The notes beneath the pieces are model-generated. The model was given only the letters and a program-made list of their open reading frames with translations, made no database searches and had not been told where the DNA came from. A stretch of DNA of 64,000 bases from JAHRAW01 sp965262585 (GTDB taxonomy: Bacteria > Pseudomonadota > Gammaproteobacteria > Arenicellales > Poriferihabitantaceae), in the NCBI GenBank assembly GCA_965262585.1, contig OZ253546.1, positions 2,046,001 to 2,110,000 of the forward strand, given 5' to 3'. Shown here in pieces: positions 46,707-55,763 of this stretch (position 1 is its first letter; each line of letters starts with the position of its first letter). A program made the translations under genes and the position numbers.

Positions 46707-47246
46707 ATGAAAAAACGAACCATAAAACACTTGTCGGTGGTCGGGCTGTGCCTGATTGCGCTAGTGCTTGGCGGCTACGCTGGCTGGCGGAACACGCAGC
46801 CAGAGCAGACCGCGGGCGGCCCGACTTCCGCCACCCTCGCACAGATCGAACTGCCAGACATCCAAAAAAACCTGCGCAACGGCGAAGAATGGCTCGGCAA
46901 AGTGGTAGTAGTCAATCACTGGGCAACCTGGTGCCCGCCCTGCCGCGAGGAGATTCCGCTGTTGATCGAATACCAGCAGCGATTTGGCAATCAAGGCGTG
47001 CAAATCATCGGCATCGCCCACGACCTGCTGGACACCGCCCGCGCCTATAGCGACAGCATCGGCATCAATTATCCATCGCTAGTCGCCATCACCGGCGGCG
47101 GCGAACTCATGCAACAACAAGGCAACCGACCAAGCGGCCCACTCCCCTTCACCGCATTTTTCGACCGCCAAGGCAACCTCGCAAACTCCCGCCTCGGACA
47201 ACTATCAGCCTCGGAACTGGAAAGCATTGTTGCGCCGTTGTTGTAG
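46707..47246 (+). CDS. TlpA-family thioredoxin-like protein
   Basis: The 179-residue protein has an N-terminal membrane anchor (about residues 9-26) and a periplasmic thioredoxin fold with WATWCPPCREE (active site CPPC, 76-79). This is the TlpA/ResA group that reduces periplasmic disulfides, often for cytochrome c assembly or copper handling. It lies 7 bp after dsbD and is probably reduced by it. The exact partner cannot be read from the sequence. Confidence 0.88.
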   Translation: MKKRTIKHLSVVGLCLIALVLGGYAGWRNTQPEQTAGGPTSATLAQIELPDIQKNLRNGEEWLGKVVVVNHWATWCPPCREEIPLLIEYQQRFGNQGVQIIGIAHDLLDTARAYSDSIGINYPSLVAITGGGELMQQQGNRPSGPLPFTAFFDRQGNLANSRLGQLSASELESIVAPLL

Positions 47247-47289
47247 CATTCAGTTACTATTCATGAATGCCACCAAACGTGACTGTTTC

Positions 47290-47472
47290 TTATTCGTCCT
47301 TACAAGCAAAAAGGTAGTTTGTGGCCACACAAATATTACCACTGTATTGGTCGTAAACACTTCGACCGCAAGGCTCACTCAATAAATTCGCTTTTTTGCC
47401 TTCGTAATTGGCGCATCCAGATTGTGCTATTCGTTTGACATCCAGACCCCCGCCGAGGTTTTTACCAACCAT
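47290..47472 (-). CDS. Small cysteine-containing ORF, possibly a gene remnant
   Basis: A 60-codon frame (start ATG 47472; a longer frame reaches 47538 and overlaps the neighbouring methyltransferase) codes for a protein with Cys in SGCANYEGK, EPCGRSVYDQY, NICVATNY and LFACKDE. I do not recognise it. The even spacing of Cys suggests a secreted disulfide-bonded protein or the tail of one whose 5' part is lost. It lies in the 261-bp gap between the tlpA-like gene and the methyltransferase, with no clear ribosome-binding site. Confidence 0.3.
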   Translation of the reverse strand: MVGKNLGGGLDVKRIAQSGCANYEGKKANLLSEPCGRSVYDQYSGNICVATNYLFACKDE

Positions 47473-47507
47473 CTGTTGTGCTTCAAATATGAATGCACAA
47501 TGACCGG

Positions 47508-48347
47508 TTATTTTTCGGCGGAGATGTACACGATCCAACTGGGATCATCCTCGCCCTCATCGGTGGGGAAGTATTCGCTGTTGCCTTCGCCGGTTTTCTC
47601 ATCGGTGCCTTCCCAATAAACCGTGGAACGACTGAACCCGGCTTCTGCCAGCAGGTCGCGGATTTCCGGCAGCGTCCACATCCGCCATTCGTAGGAGAAC
47701 GCGCGTTTTATTTTCGAGCCGTCTCGGAATTTGAAATGGATATGGCACAGCGCCTCGAAGGTGATGGGGTTGAATTTGGCTTGATCCCAGAAATAAGTAA
47801 AGCCGTCGCATTTGGTTTTCTCGCGGATGCTGCGCCAGGATTCGTGGCCGCCAAAATTATCCAGCATAAGAATACCGTCGTCCGCAAGACCGGCGTGGGC
47901 GGCGCTGAAATAGGCCCGCAACTGTTCCCGTGTCTTCAGTAACTGGTAACTGAAATTCATCGCTAAGATGATGTCCGCCCCGGTGTTGTCGGCCTCCAGT
48001 ACATCCTGCTGCATCAATTGCACCCGGGATTGCTGGTCGGCGTTCAGTTTGGCGATGTTCTCCTTGCGTCCCCAATCAAGCACTTCCGCGTCGAGGTCGA
48101 AACCGGTGGCGGTGTTGGCGGGCCGCCGCCGCACCCATTCGCAACTGGTGTTGCCGGTGCCGCAAAAATCCTCGCGCAGTTTGGATGCCCGGTGGCCACG
48201 AATTTCGAGGTAGGTTTTATCGACCATGTCGATTTCGGATTCGACGCACTGCACCGCCAGTTGATACAACCGGTGTCGGTCGGCGGTGTCGGCCATGGTT
48301 TGGCCAGATTGCGTTTTATTGCGGTGTTTGCGGTGTTTGCGGGTCAT
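47508..48347 (-). CDS. Class I SAM-dependent methyltransferase
   Basis: The 279-residue protein has the Rossmann methyltransferase motifs: LREDFCGTGNTSCEWVRR for the SAM glycine loop, GFDLDAEVLDWGR for the acidic residue after strand 2, and NTGADIILAMNFSYQLL for the post-I region. The remainder (GHESWRSIREKTKCDGFTYFWDQ, FSYEWRMWTLPEIRDLLAEAGF) suggests a small-molecule methyltransferase. The substrate is unknown. It converges with the tlpA-like gene and is divergent from the phosphatase gene. Confidence 0.8.
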   Translation of the reverse strand: MTRKHRKHRNKTQSGQTMADTADRHRLYQLAVQCVESEIDMVDKTYLEIRGHRASKLREDFCGTGNTSCEWVRRRPANTATGFDLDAEVLDWGRKENIAKLNADQQSRVQLMQQDVLEADNTGADIILAMNFSYQLLKTREQLRAYFSAAHAGLADDGILMLDNFGGHESWRSIREKTKCDGFTYFWDQAKFNPITFEALCHIHFKFRDGSKIKRAFSYEWRMWTLPEIRDLLAEAGFSRSTVYWEGTDEKTGEGNSEYFPTDEGEDDPSWIVYISAEK

Positions 48348-48423
48348 GGAAATTTATCTTTGGTGAGTTTTCGTTTTCGCAGGGAGTTACAATAGCGGCG
48401 TATTGTATCGCCTTGTATTCATT

Positions 48424-48936
48424 ATGACCAGCAAACAACTGTTGTTATTGCGCCACGCCAAATCCGATTGGGACAGCGGCACCGCCGGCGATTTTGAGCG
48501 ACCATTGAGCAAGCGTGGCAGGCAAGACGCACCGCGAATGGGAGACTGGCTTGCGCAAAACGGCTACCTGCCGGAGCGCATCATCGCCTCGCCTTCGGCG
48601 CGAACCACCGAAACCGTTGAACTGGTATGCGCGGCACTGGACGAAGCGGCGGGAAACGAAAGCACCGCCGAGCGAGTGATTTACGAACAGCGGCTGTATC
48701 ACGCCAGCGGTGAGCAGATCCGCAAAATTGCCACGGAGCAGTTGCAAAATTTCGACCGCGTGCTGGTAGTCGCCCACAACCCCGGAATGGAACTGGCCCT
48801 ACACGCATACTGCCCAACCGCCAAGCCCTTCGCCGACGGCAAACTCATGCCCACCTGCGCACTCGCAGTCATCGAATTCCCCCAAGACACCGCCACCGGA
48901 AAACTACAAGCACTGAAACGACCCTCGGATTTGTAG
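48424..48936 (+). CDS. SixA-like histidine phosphatase
   Basis: The 170-residue protein belongs to the histidine phosphatase superfamily: LLLLRHAKSDWDSG gives the RHG-like motif with nucleophile His11. SPSARTTETVELV follows, and then VVAHNPGMELAL with the second catalytic His. This form matches SixA-type phosphohistidine phosphatases and the related proteins of many bacteria. ATG 48424 is preferred to an upstream start. The target is unknown. Confidence 0.82.
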   Translation: MTSKQLLLLRHAKSDWDSGTAGDFERPLSKRGRQDAPRMGDWLAQNGYLPERIIASPSARTTETVELVCAALDEAAGNESTAERVIYEQRLYHASGEQIRKIATEQLQNFDRVLVVAHNPGMELALHAYCPTAKPFADGKLMPTCALAVIEFPQDTATGKLQALKRPSDL

Positions 48937-48949
48937 GAAATACGGGACG

Positions 48950-48998
48950 GCACAGGCAAGATTGTCCCATCGCGACCTGTCCTTATAAGGAACGGTTT
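48950..48998. repeat. Dispersed repeat, GGACAGGC family (degenerate)
   Basis: GGCACAGGCAAGATTGTCCCATCGCGACCTGTCCTTATAAGGAACGG is a decayed copy of the second repeat family, placed between two convergent genes. Confidence 0.55.
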
Positions 48999-49587
48999 AT
49001 TCTTTCACATAGGCAATTTTTTTACCCTGCAGGTTATACGCATCTTCAATGCATTGATTTGCATCTCGAATTAAATCTGGTTGAATTTTCAATAACGCCA
49101 TCAGACGTTTTTCCGCTTCCTCATTGGTTTCAATGCGCCCGTCTTGCAAAATATGCTTGACAGTGCATTCCCGGCGAAGTTGTCGTGCCACTAAAATTGT
49201 TCGGTGGCAAATGACAGGGTCTTTCTCGGCGCACATCAGAACAATCGCGTGTTTTTTCATGCCTTTTCTTAGGCGCGCCAATCCTTGTTGGAATAGCGGA
49301 TCGTTTTGTAGTTTGGCAAACTCGATTTTTCCATTTGCATAGCAATCGGCGTTATCGCTGCGCGCCCCCAATTCTTTGCCCAGAAAAATATAAGCGATGC
49401 CGTTGGCTTTTATTTCTTTGGAAATACACTCGCGATTATATTGCGGGTTGTAACGGCTGTATGGATGCGACCGGACATCGCACACGGCATCGATGCCATG
49501 CTGTTTTAGCAGATCGATAAAATGCGCGACGGCATGCGTGGAATGGCCGATAGTGTATAACGCGGCGGTCGTTTTTGTTATTTCCAT
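48997..49587 (-). CDS. DUF488 family protein
   Basis: The 196-residue protein matches DUF488: it starts LYTIGHSTHAVAHFIDLLKQHGIDAVCDVRSHPYSRYNPQYNRE and has FLGKELGAR, then VLMCAEKDPVICHRTILVARQL. The conserved Cys-Ala-Glu and Cys-His-Arg groups suggest an enzymatic or metal-binding site, but the family has no settled function. Its start overlaps the end of the GMC oxidoreductase gene by 10 bp, so the two are co-transcribed. Confidence 0.85.
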   Translation of the reverse strand: MEITKTTAALYTIGHSTHAVAHFIDLLKQHGIDAVCDVRSHPYSRYNPQYNRECISKEIKANGIAYIFLGKELGARSDNADCYANGKIEFAKLQNDPLFQQGLARLRKGMKKHAIVLMCAEKDPVICHRTILVARQLRRECTVKHILQDGRIETNEEAEKRLMALLKIQPDLIRDANQCIEDAYNLQGKKIAYVKE

Positions 49588-51191
49588 TTTTGTTTAATCA
49601 TCTCCGCACACTTCTCCCCAATCATAATTGTCGGTGCGTTGGTGTTTCCTGAGGTGATGTTGGGCATGATGGATGCGTCGGCGATGCGGATGTTTTCGAG
49701 GCCGTGAATTTTTAGTTGGTGGTCGACTACTGCCATCGGGTCGGTGGTGGGGCCCATTTTGCAAGTGCAGGCGGGGTGGTAGATGGTGGTGGCGGTGTTG
49801 CGGGCGTGTTCGAGTAGTTCATCATCGGTTTGCAGATGAATGCCGGGGTCGAATTCTTCGGTGATGAAGTTTTCAAGCGCGGGCATGGCGGCGATTTTTC
49901 GCGACACTTTCATACCGGCGACGGCGGTTTGGCAATCCGCTTCGGTGGACAAGTAATTGGGTTGCAGGGAAGGATACGCATCAGGATACGGCGAGTTGAT
50001 TTGCACACAGCCACGGCTGGTTGGCCGCAGTTGGCAGACCGACGAAGTGAATGCGGAGAAGGGATGCACGCCCTCGCCGGGGTTGTCCGAACTCAGCGGT
50101 TGGAAGTGGAATTGAATATCCGGCCTGCCGGTGTTGGCCACGCCGGAGTGGGTGAAGATAGCCACTTGACTCGCCGCCATGGTCAACGGGCCGGTTCGAA
50201 ACAGCAGATATTCCAGCCCCATCATCATCTTTCGCAACGGGTTGTTGATTTCGTCATTGAGGGTTCCCCGGCGGCATTTATACACGGCGCGGATTTGCAA
50301 ATGATCTTGAAGATTTTGGCCAACGCCGGGCAAGTGGTGAACCCTGGGAATTTCAAACCGCCGACACAGGTCGCCGTCGCCGATGCCGGAGAGTTGCAAG
50401 AGTTGCGGCGAGCCGATGGCACCGGCACATAACACGGTTTCGCAGGCCGCCGTCGCCGTGTTGAGCCGCCCCCGTTCGAGATATTCAACGCCGGTCACGC
50501 GCCCCCCTTCGGTGGTCAGGCGGGTGACTTGCGTGCCGGTTTTGACGGTCAGGTTGGGCCGCTTCAAGGCCGGTCGCAAGTAGCCCACGGCGGTGCTGCA
50601 ACGCTTGCCACGGTGGGCGGTCAACTGAAAATAGCCGACGCCTTCTTGCGCGGCACCGTTGATGTCGTCGTTTGCGGGAATACCGGCCTGCACAGCGGCG
50701 CGCATGAAAGCGTCGGTAATTTTTCGGCGGATGCGAATATCGGACACTTTTTGCGGGCCGCCGACGCCGTGGAATCTGTCTTCCCCCCGCTCCTGATCCT
50801 CGGATTTTTGGAACAAGGGAAGCACATCCTCAAACGACCATCCCGGATTGCCCGCCGCCGCCCAGTTGTCATAATCCTCGGCCTGCCCGCGCACATACAA
50901 CAGCCCATTCAGCGAACTCGAACCCCCCAGCACCTTGCCGCGCGGCCATTTAATCCGGCGGCCGTTCAAGCCCGGTTCCGGCTCGGTGACATAGCACCAG
51001 TCGAATTTGGGGTTGTGCATGGCCTTGAAATATCCCACCGGAATATGAATCCACAAACTGGTATCGCGCCGCCCGGCTTCGAGTAACAGCACACGCCGGC
51101 CGGGGGATTCACTCAGCCGATTCGCCAGCACACAGCCGGCCGAACCGGCGCCGACGATGATAAAATCAAATTGATTATCAGTTTTGAGCAT
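49578..51191 (-). CDS. GMC family FAD oxidoreductase (choline dehydrogenase-like)
   Basis: The 537-residue flavoprotein has the FAD site GAGSAGCVLANRLSE (14-26), the GMC signature WPRGKVLGGSSSLNGLLYVRG, and the second signature GAIGSPQLLQLSGIG. The catalytic His lies in YHPACTCKMG, and NAPTIMIGEKCAEMI follows near the end. Relatives oxidise choline, alcohols or polyethylene glycols. The betaine-type importer at the start of the window makes a choline link attractive, but the two loci are 45 kb apart and no betaine aldehyde dehydrogenase is present. Confidence 0.85.
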   Translation of the reverse strand: MLKTDNQFDFIIVGAGSAGCVLANRLSESPGRRVLLLEAGRRDTSLWIHIPVGYFKAMHNPKFDWCYVTEPEPGLNGRRIKWPRGKVLGGSSSLNGLLYVRGQAEDYDNWAAAGNPGWSFEDVLPLFQKSEDQERGEDRFHGVGGPQKVSDIRIRRKITDAFMRAAVQAGIPANDDINGAAQEGVGYFQLTAHRGKRCSTAVGYLRPALKRPNLTVKTGTQVTRLTTEGGRVTGVEYLERGRLNTATAACETVLCAGAIGSPQLLQLSGIGDGDLCRRFEIPRVHHLPGVGQNLQDHLQIRAVYKCRRGTLNDEINNPLRKMMMGLEYLLFRTGPLTMAASQVAIFTHSGVANTGRPDIQFHFQPLSSDNPGEGVHPFSAFTSSVCQLRPTSRGCVQINSPYPDAYPSLQPNYLSTEADCQTAVAGMKVSRKIAAMPALENFITEEFDPGIHLQTDDELLEHARNTATTIYHPACTCKMGPTTDPMAVVDHQLKIHGLENIRIADASIMPNITSGNTNAPTIMIGEKCAEMIKQKWK

Positions 51192-51302
51192 GTTTAAGCA
51201 GCGGATTATTGTGGATTACCGCTTGATTATAGGTGTTTCGTGCCCATTTTCAGCGGTATAATAGCCGCTAGTGTCGTATCACAACTTTATGGACCACCCA
51301 CC

Positions 51303-51635
51303 ATGCAAACCGATCTGAAAATCTCCGGCAACGCCGTGAACCGTATCAACGAACTGCTTGCGGTCAAGGAAAATCCAGATTTGAAACTGCGGGTTTTCAT
51401 CCGTGGCGGCGGGTGTTCGGGATTCCAGTATGGCTTTCAGTTCGATGAAGAACCGCAAGAGGACGATGTTGCCATTCGCCACGACGGCGTCGAAATGCTG
51501 GTGGACATGCTCAGTCTGCAATACCTCTCCGGGGCGGAAATCGACTATCAGGACGACTTGCTGGGCAGCCGCTTTCTGGTCAACAACCCCAACGCATCCA
51601 CTACTTGCGGATGCGGTTCTTCGTTTTCGATTTGA
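51303..51635 (+). CDS. erpA: Iron-sulfur cluster insertion protein ErpA
   Basis: The 110-residue A-type carrier delivers Fe-S clusters to target enzymes. The three cluster cysteines are Cys38 (RGGGCSGFQYGF) and Cys102/Cys104 (STTCGCGSSF). The start at ATG 51303 gives normal length. A TATAAT at 51257-51262 is a possible -10, though no good -35 is seen. The sequence resembles ErpA more than IscA or SufA. Confidence 0.9.
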   Translation: MQTDLKISGNAVNRINELLAVKENPDLKLRVFIRGGGCSGFQYGFQFDEEPQEDDVAIRHDGVEMLVDMLSLQYLSGAEIDYQDDLLGSRFLVNNPNASTTCGCGSSFSI

Positions 51636-51688
51636 GTTCTGAAATTTTGTTCTGACTTGCGTTTTTGATTGAATTAGCAGGATCGCGG

Positions 51689-51717
51689 TTGAGCTTCGCC
51701 CGCCCGCCCCCACATTT
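51689..51717 (+). promoter_or_regulatory. Possible heat-shock (sigma32-like) promoter of grpE
   Basis: GTTGAGC (-35-like, ending 51694) and CCCCACATTT (51707-51716) resemble the sigma32 consensus CTTGAA...CCCCATNT with a spacer of about 12-13 bp. It lies 45 bp upstream of grpE. C-rich sequence here makes chance matches likely. Confidence 0.3.
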
Positions 51718-51761
51718 CCGCCACCCCCAGCGTTGAATTGACCGCGAATCGAGATTTGCCC

Positions 51762-52430
51762 ATGGATAATAGTGACACCACCGACACCGACACAACCAAA
51801 TCCACCCTGCAGGACGACGTTGCGCCTGAATTGGAAAGACCGGAACAAGCGCCTAATGGAGCCGCATCAGTGGACGGCGCGCAGGCCGATGAACAAACCG
51901 ATCCGCAAGCCGCCGAAGCCTTGCCTACCGAAGCCCTGTCTGCCGAAGAATTGCTTGAGCGTTTGAACGACACCGAAGCCCAAAATGCGCAGATGAAAGA
52001 TGGGTTGTTGCGGGCCCGGGCGGAAATCGAAAACATCCGGCGGCGCTCGCAAAATGAAGTCGTGGCGGCGCGCAAATTCGCCATCGAAGGGTTTGCCCAA
52101 GAGTTGCTCGGTGTCAAAGACAGCCTCGACCGGGCATCTTCGGTGGAACTCGACGAAGGTGCCGGCGAAGCGGTGCAAAAAATGAAGGAGGGACTCAGCC
52201 TGACGCTGAAACAACTGGATCTCGCCCTGACGCGATTTGCGGTGGTCGAAGTCGAGGCCGGGCCCGGCGTGCGCTTTGACCCGGAGCATCATCAGGCCAT
52301 CAGCATGACGCCGTGCGGGGATATCGAGGCCGACCACATCGTCTCGGTGGTGCAAAAGGGCTTCCGCTTGAAAGAGCGGTTGTTGCGCCCGGCGATGGTG
52401 GTGGTGGCCGCCGCTGCGGAGAACAAATAA
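51762..52430 (+). CDS. grpE: Nucleotide exchange factor GrpE
   Basis: The 222-residue protein releases ADP from DnaK. After an acidic, disordered N-terminus (DNSDTTDTDTTKST...) comes the long coiled-coil helix (ELLERLNDTEAQNAQMKDGLLRARAEIENIRRR) and the beta domain ending VVQKGFRLKERLLRPAMVVVA. ATG 51762 is preferred to an in-frame TTG at 51738. dnaK follows after 134 bp and dnaJ after that, the classic chaperone cluster. Confidence 0.95.
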   Translation: MDNSDTTDTDTTKSTLQDDVAPELERPEQAPNGAASVDGAQADEQTDPQAAEALPTEALSAEELLERLNDTEAQNAQMKDGLLRARAEIENIRRRSQNEVVAARKFAIEGFAQELLGVKDSLDRASSVELDEGAGEAVQKMKEGLSLTLKQLDLALTRFAVVEVEAGPGVRFDPEHHQAISMTPCGDIEADHIVSVVQKGFRLKERLLRPAMVVVAAAAENK

Positions 52431-52564
52431 TCGAAGTGACGGAGTCGCAAACCCTTGTTATTCATCGCGCCGCCCTTATATCTCGGCCTATATCAAAGGC
52501 GTTTTCCAGTCATTTAATATCCCAGTTACTAAATTCCAGTATCCGATCAAGAGGACCCTGAACC

Positions 52565-54499
52565 ATGTCAAAAATCATCGGCATTGACCTTGGCACCACC
52601 AACTCCTGCGTGGCGGTGATTGAAGGCGACAAGCCCAAAGTCATCGAAAACAGCGAAGGCGATCGCACCACGCCGTCCGTAGTCGCCTTCACCAAAGACG
52701 GCGAAGTGCTGGTCGGACAGGCCGCCAAACGCCAATCGGTAACCAACCCGACCAACACCGTATTCGCGGTCAAACGTCTCATCGGGCGTCGTTTTGACGA
52801 AGAGGTGGTGCAGCGCGATATTGACCTGATGCCGTATAAAATCGTCAAAGCCAAGAACGGCGACGCCTGGGTGGAAGCCGGTGGCAAGCAGATGGCGGCG
52901 CCGGAAGTTTCTGCGCGCATCCTGCAGAAAATGAAACAGACCGCCGAGGATTATCTGGGCGAGAAAGTTACCGAAGCGGTGATCACGGTGCCGGCATATT
53001 TCAACGATTCCCAGCGTCAGGCGACCAAAGACGCCGGCCGCATCGCCGGACTCGAAGTCAAACGCATCATCAACGAACCGACCGCGGCGGCACTAGCCTA
53101 CGGCCTCGACAAGAGCAAAGGCGATCACAAAATCGTGGTATACGATCTCGGCGGTGGCACCTTCGACGTCTCGGTTATTGAAATCGCCGAAATCGAAGGC
53201 GAATATCAGTTTGAAGTTTTGTCCACCAACGGCGACACCTTTCTCGGCGGCGAAGACTTCGACCGTAGATTGATCGACTATCTCGCCGAGCAGTTCAAGA
53301 AAGATCAGGGTATGGATTTGCGCGGCGATCCGCTGGCCATGCAACGCCTCAAGGAAGGCGCTGAGAAAGCCAAGATCGAATTGTCTTCTTCGACGCAGAC
53401 CGAAGTGAACCTGCCCTACATCACCGCCGATGCCAGCGGCCCCAAGCATCTCCACATGAAGTTGACCCGCGCCAAACTCGAATCGCTGGTGGACGACTTG
53501 TTGCAACAAACCCTCGGCCCATGCAAGACCGCGCTCAAGGACGCCGGCTTGAACGCATCCGAAATTGACGACATTATTTTGGTGGGCGGGCAGACGCGCA
53601 TGCCCAAAGTGCATGAAGTCGCGGCCAATTTCTTCGGCAAGGAGGCGCGCCGGGATGTCAATCCCGATGAAGCGGTGGCGGTTGGTGCGGCGATTCAAGG
53701 CGGCGTGTTGGGCGGCGAGGTCAAAGACGTCCTGCTGCTCGATGTAACGCCGCTTTCCCTCGGCATCGAAACCCTCGGCGGGGTAATGACCAAACTGGTG
53801 GAAAAGAACACCACCATCCCGACCAAAGCGAGCCAGACTTTCTCCACCGCCGATGACAATCAGGGCGCGGTTACGGTGCACGTGTTGCAGGGTGAACGCG
53901 AGGTCGCCGCCGGTAATAAATCACTTGGCCGCTTTGACCTTACCGAAATTCCACCGGCACCGAGAGGCATGCCGCAGATCGAAGTGTCCTTCGACATCGA
54001 CGCCAACGGCATCCTGCATGTTTCCGCCAAGGACAAGGCCACCGGCAAGGAAAACAAAATCGTCATCAAGTCAAGTTCCGGCCTCTCCGACGGGGAGATC
54101 GACAAGATGGTTTCGGACGCCGAAGAGCACGCCGACGAAGACCGCAAGGCGCGCGAGTTGGTGGACACCCGCAACCAGGGCGAAGCCATGATTCACGGCG
54201 CGCGCAAGTCGATCACGGAATTGGGCGACAAACTCGACGCCGATGAAAAACAGAAAGTTGAAGACGCCGTCGGCGAATTGGAAGAGGCACTCAAGGGCGA
54301 TGACAAAGACGCCATCACCGCCAAAACCGAGACCTTAACTCAAGCCAGCCACAAACTCGCCGAGCAGTTGTATGCTCAAGCCGAGGGCGCAGATCAACCC
54401 CCACCCGGCGGCGAAGCAAAAGCCGAATCCGCCGATGATGTGGTGGACGCCGAATTTGAAGAAGTCGGCGACAAGGACGATAAGAACAAGGAAACCTAA
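52565..54499 (+). CDS. dnaK: Chaperone DnaK (Hsp70)
   Basis: The 644-residue chaperone begins SKIIGIDLGTTNSCVAVIEG and has DLGGGTFDVSVIEI and the linker VLLLDVTPLSLGIETLGG before the substrate-binding domain. It ends in a Gly/Ala/acidic tail (DVVDAEFEEVGDKDDKN), the usual EEV-type end. GAGG precedes the start. A hairpin between dnaK and dnaJ may reduce read-through. Confidence 0.98.
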   Translation: MSKIIGIDLGTTNSCVAVIEGDKPKVIENSEGDRTTPSVVAFTKDGEVLVGQAAKRQSVTNPTNTVFAVKRLIGRRFDEEVVQRDIDLMPYKIVKAKNGDAWVEAGGKQMAAPEVSARILQKMKQTAEDYLGEKVTEAVITVPAYFNDSQRQATKDAGRIAGLEVKRIINEPTAAALAYGLDKSKGDHKIVVYDLGGGTFDVSVIEIAEIEGEYQFEVLSTNGDTFLGGEDFDRRLIDYLAEQFKKDQGMDLRGDPLAMQRLKEGAEKAKIELSSSTQTEVNLPYITADASGPKHLHMKLTRAKLESLVDDLLQQTLGPCKTALKDAGLNASEIDDIILVGGQTRMPKVHEVAANFFGKEARRDVNPDEAVAVGAAIQGGVLGGEVKDVLLLDVTPLSLGIETLGGVMTKLVEKNTTIPTKASQTFSTADDNQGAVTVHVLQGEREVAAGNKSLGRFDLTEIPPAPRGMPQIEVSFDIDANGILHVSAKDKATGKENKIVIKSSSGLSDGEIDKMVSDAEEHADEDRKARELVDTRNQGEAMIHGARKSITELGDKLDADEKQKVEDAVGELEEALKGDDKDAITAKTETLTQASHKLAEQLYAQAEGADQPPPGGEAKAESADDVVDAEFEEVGDKDDKNKET

Positions 54500-54533
54500 A
54501 CCGGTTTTGGTACGATAAAAGTTGTCCCAGGCG

Positions 54534-54561
54534 AAAAGCGGGATCTGCGGATCCCGCTTTT
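54534..54561 (+). terminator. Hairpin between dnaK and dnaJ (possible terminator or attenuator)
   Basis: AAAAGCGGGATC and GATCCCGCTTTT form a perfect 12-bp stem around TGCG, with only four T, all inside the stem. It is 34 bp after the dnaK stop and 31 bp before dnaJ, so it may tune the DnaK:DnaJ ratio or protect the 3' end of dnaK mRNA. Confidence 0.6.
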
Positions 54562-54592
54562 GGTGTAATCCCACCGCGCACAATCACACAGC

Positions 54593-55717
54593 ATGGCTAA
54601 ACGAGATTACTACGAAGTTCTGGGTGTCGACCGAGACGCCGACGCCGGTGAACTGAAGAAAGCCTATCGCCGTCTGGCGATGAAATATCATCCCGACCGC
54701 ACTCGGGACGACGCCGATGCCGAGGTTCGTTTCAAGGAAGCCAAGGAAGCACATGATGTGCTCAGCGATGCCCGCAAACGATCGGCGTATGACCAGTTCG
54801 GCCATGCCGGTTTGGATTCGTCCGGCGGCGGGGCGGGCGCAAGCGGCGGCGTTGGCGACATTTTCGGCGACATTTTCGGCGACATTTTCGGCACCGGCGG
54901 CCACGGCGGCGCACGCCGTCGCAGCCGTGGTTCGGACTTGCGCTACAGCCTCGAGTTGACTCTGGAAGAAGCGGTATTCGGCGTCGAAAAGAAACTCCGC
55001 GTGCCGAAGATGGTCAACTGCGCCACTTGCAGCGGCTCCGGCTCCCGTCCCGGCTCCAAAGCCAAAACCTGCACCACTTGCAACGGTCAGGGCCAAGTGC
55101 GGATGCAGCAGGGTTTCTTTTCCGTTCAGCAAACTTGCCCGCAATGCCGAGGTCAGGGCAACGTCATCACCGATCCGTGCGCATCGTGCAAGGGCGTTGG
55201 GCAAGTGCGAGATGAGAAAACCTTGTCGGTGAAAATTCCCGCCGGGGTGGATGAAAACGACCAGGTCAGGCTTGGCGGGGAAGGCGAAAGCGGCGGTTCG
55301 GGCGTTACGCCGGGGGATCTTTATGTGCAGGTGCGCATCAAGCCCCACCAGATTTTTAATCGCGACGGCGACAGTTTGTATTGCGAAGTGCCGGTGAGTT
55401 TCGCCACCATGGTGCTCGGCGGCACCCTCGAAATTCCCACCCTGTCGGGGCGCGCCAACCTCAAGGTGCCGTTGGGCAGCCAGTCGGAGAAAGTGTTCCG
55501 GCTTCGGGGAAAGGGCGTTCGCAATGTGCGCAACGGCCACCAGGGCGATTTATACTGCAAGGCAGTGGTGGAAACCCCAATCAACCTGACCGCAAAACAA
55601 AAAGAATTAATCAAAGAGTTTGAAAAAACCCTCGCCACCGGCGGCAAACGCCACGCTCCCCGAAGCAGTTCCTGGACAGATAAAATAAAAACTTTTTTGG
55701 ATGAGTTGGTGACATGA
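54593..55717 (+). CDS. dnaJ: Chaperone DnaJ (Hsp40)
   Basis: The 374-residue co-chaperone has the J domain at 1-70 with the YHPDRTRDD (HPD) motif. A Gly/Phe region follows with an exact triple 12-bp repeat coding GDIFGDIFGDIF (54853-54888). Four CxxCxG(x)G zinc motifs come next (CATCSGSG, CTTCNGQG, CPQCRGQG, CASCKGVG), then the C-terminal substrate domain. The end runs into AT-rich sequence at the border of the restriction-modification cassette. Confidence 0.96.
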   Translation: MAKRDYYEVLGVDRDADAGELKKAYRRLAMKYHPDRTRDDADAEVRFKEAKEAHDVLSDARKRSAYDQFGHAGLDSSGGGAGASGGVGDIFGDIFGDIFGTGGHGGARRRSRGSDLRYSLELTLEEAVFGVEKKLRVPKMVNCATCSGSGSRPGSKAKTCTTCNGQGQVRMQQGFFSVQQTCPQCRGQGNVITDPCASCKGVGQVRDEKTLSVKIPAGVDENDQVRLGGEGESGGSGVTPGDLYVQVRIKPHQIFNRDGDSLYCEVPVSFATMVLGGTLEIPTLSGRANLKVPLGSQSEKVFRLRGKGVRNVRNGHQGDLYCKAVVETPINLTAKQKELIKEFEKTLATGGKRHAPRSSSWTDKIKTFLDELVT

Positions 55718-55763
55718 TTTCTGTTAGCCTTTCTTTCAAGTACACACTTCAAGCAGATTAAAA

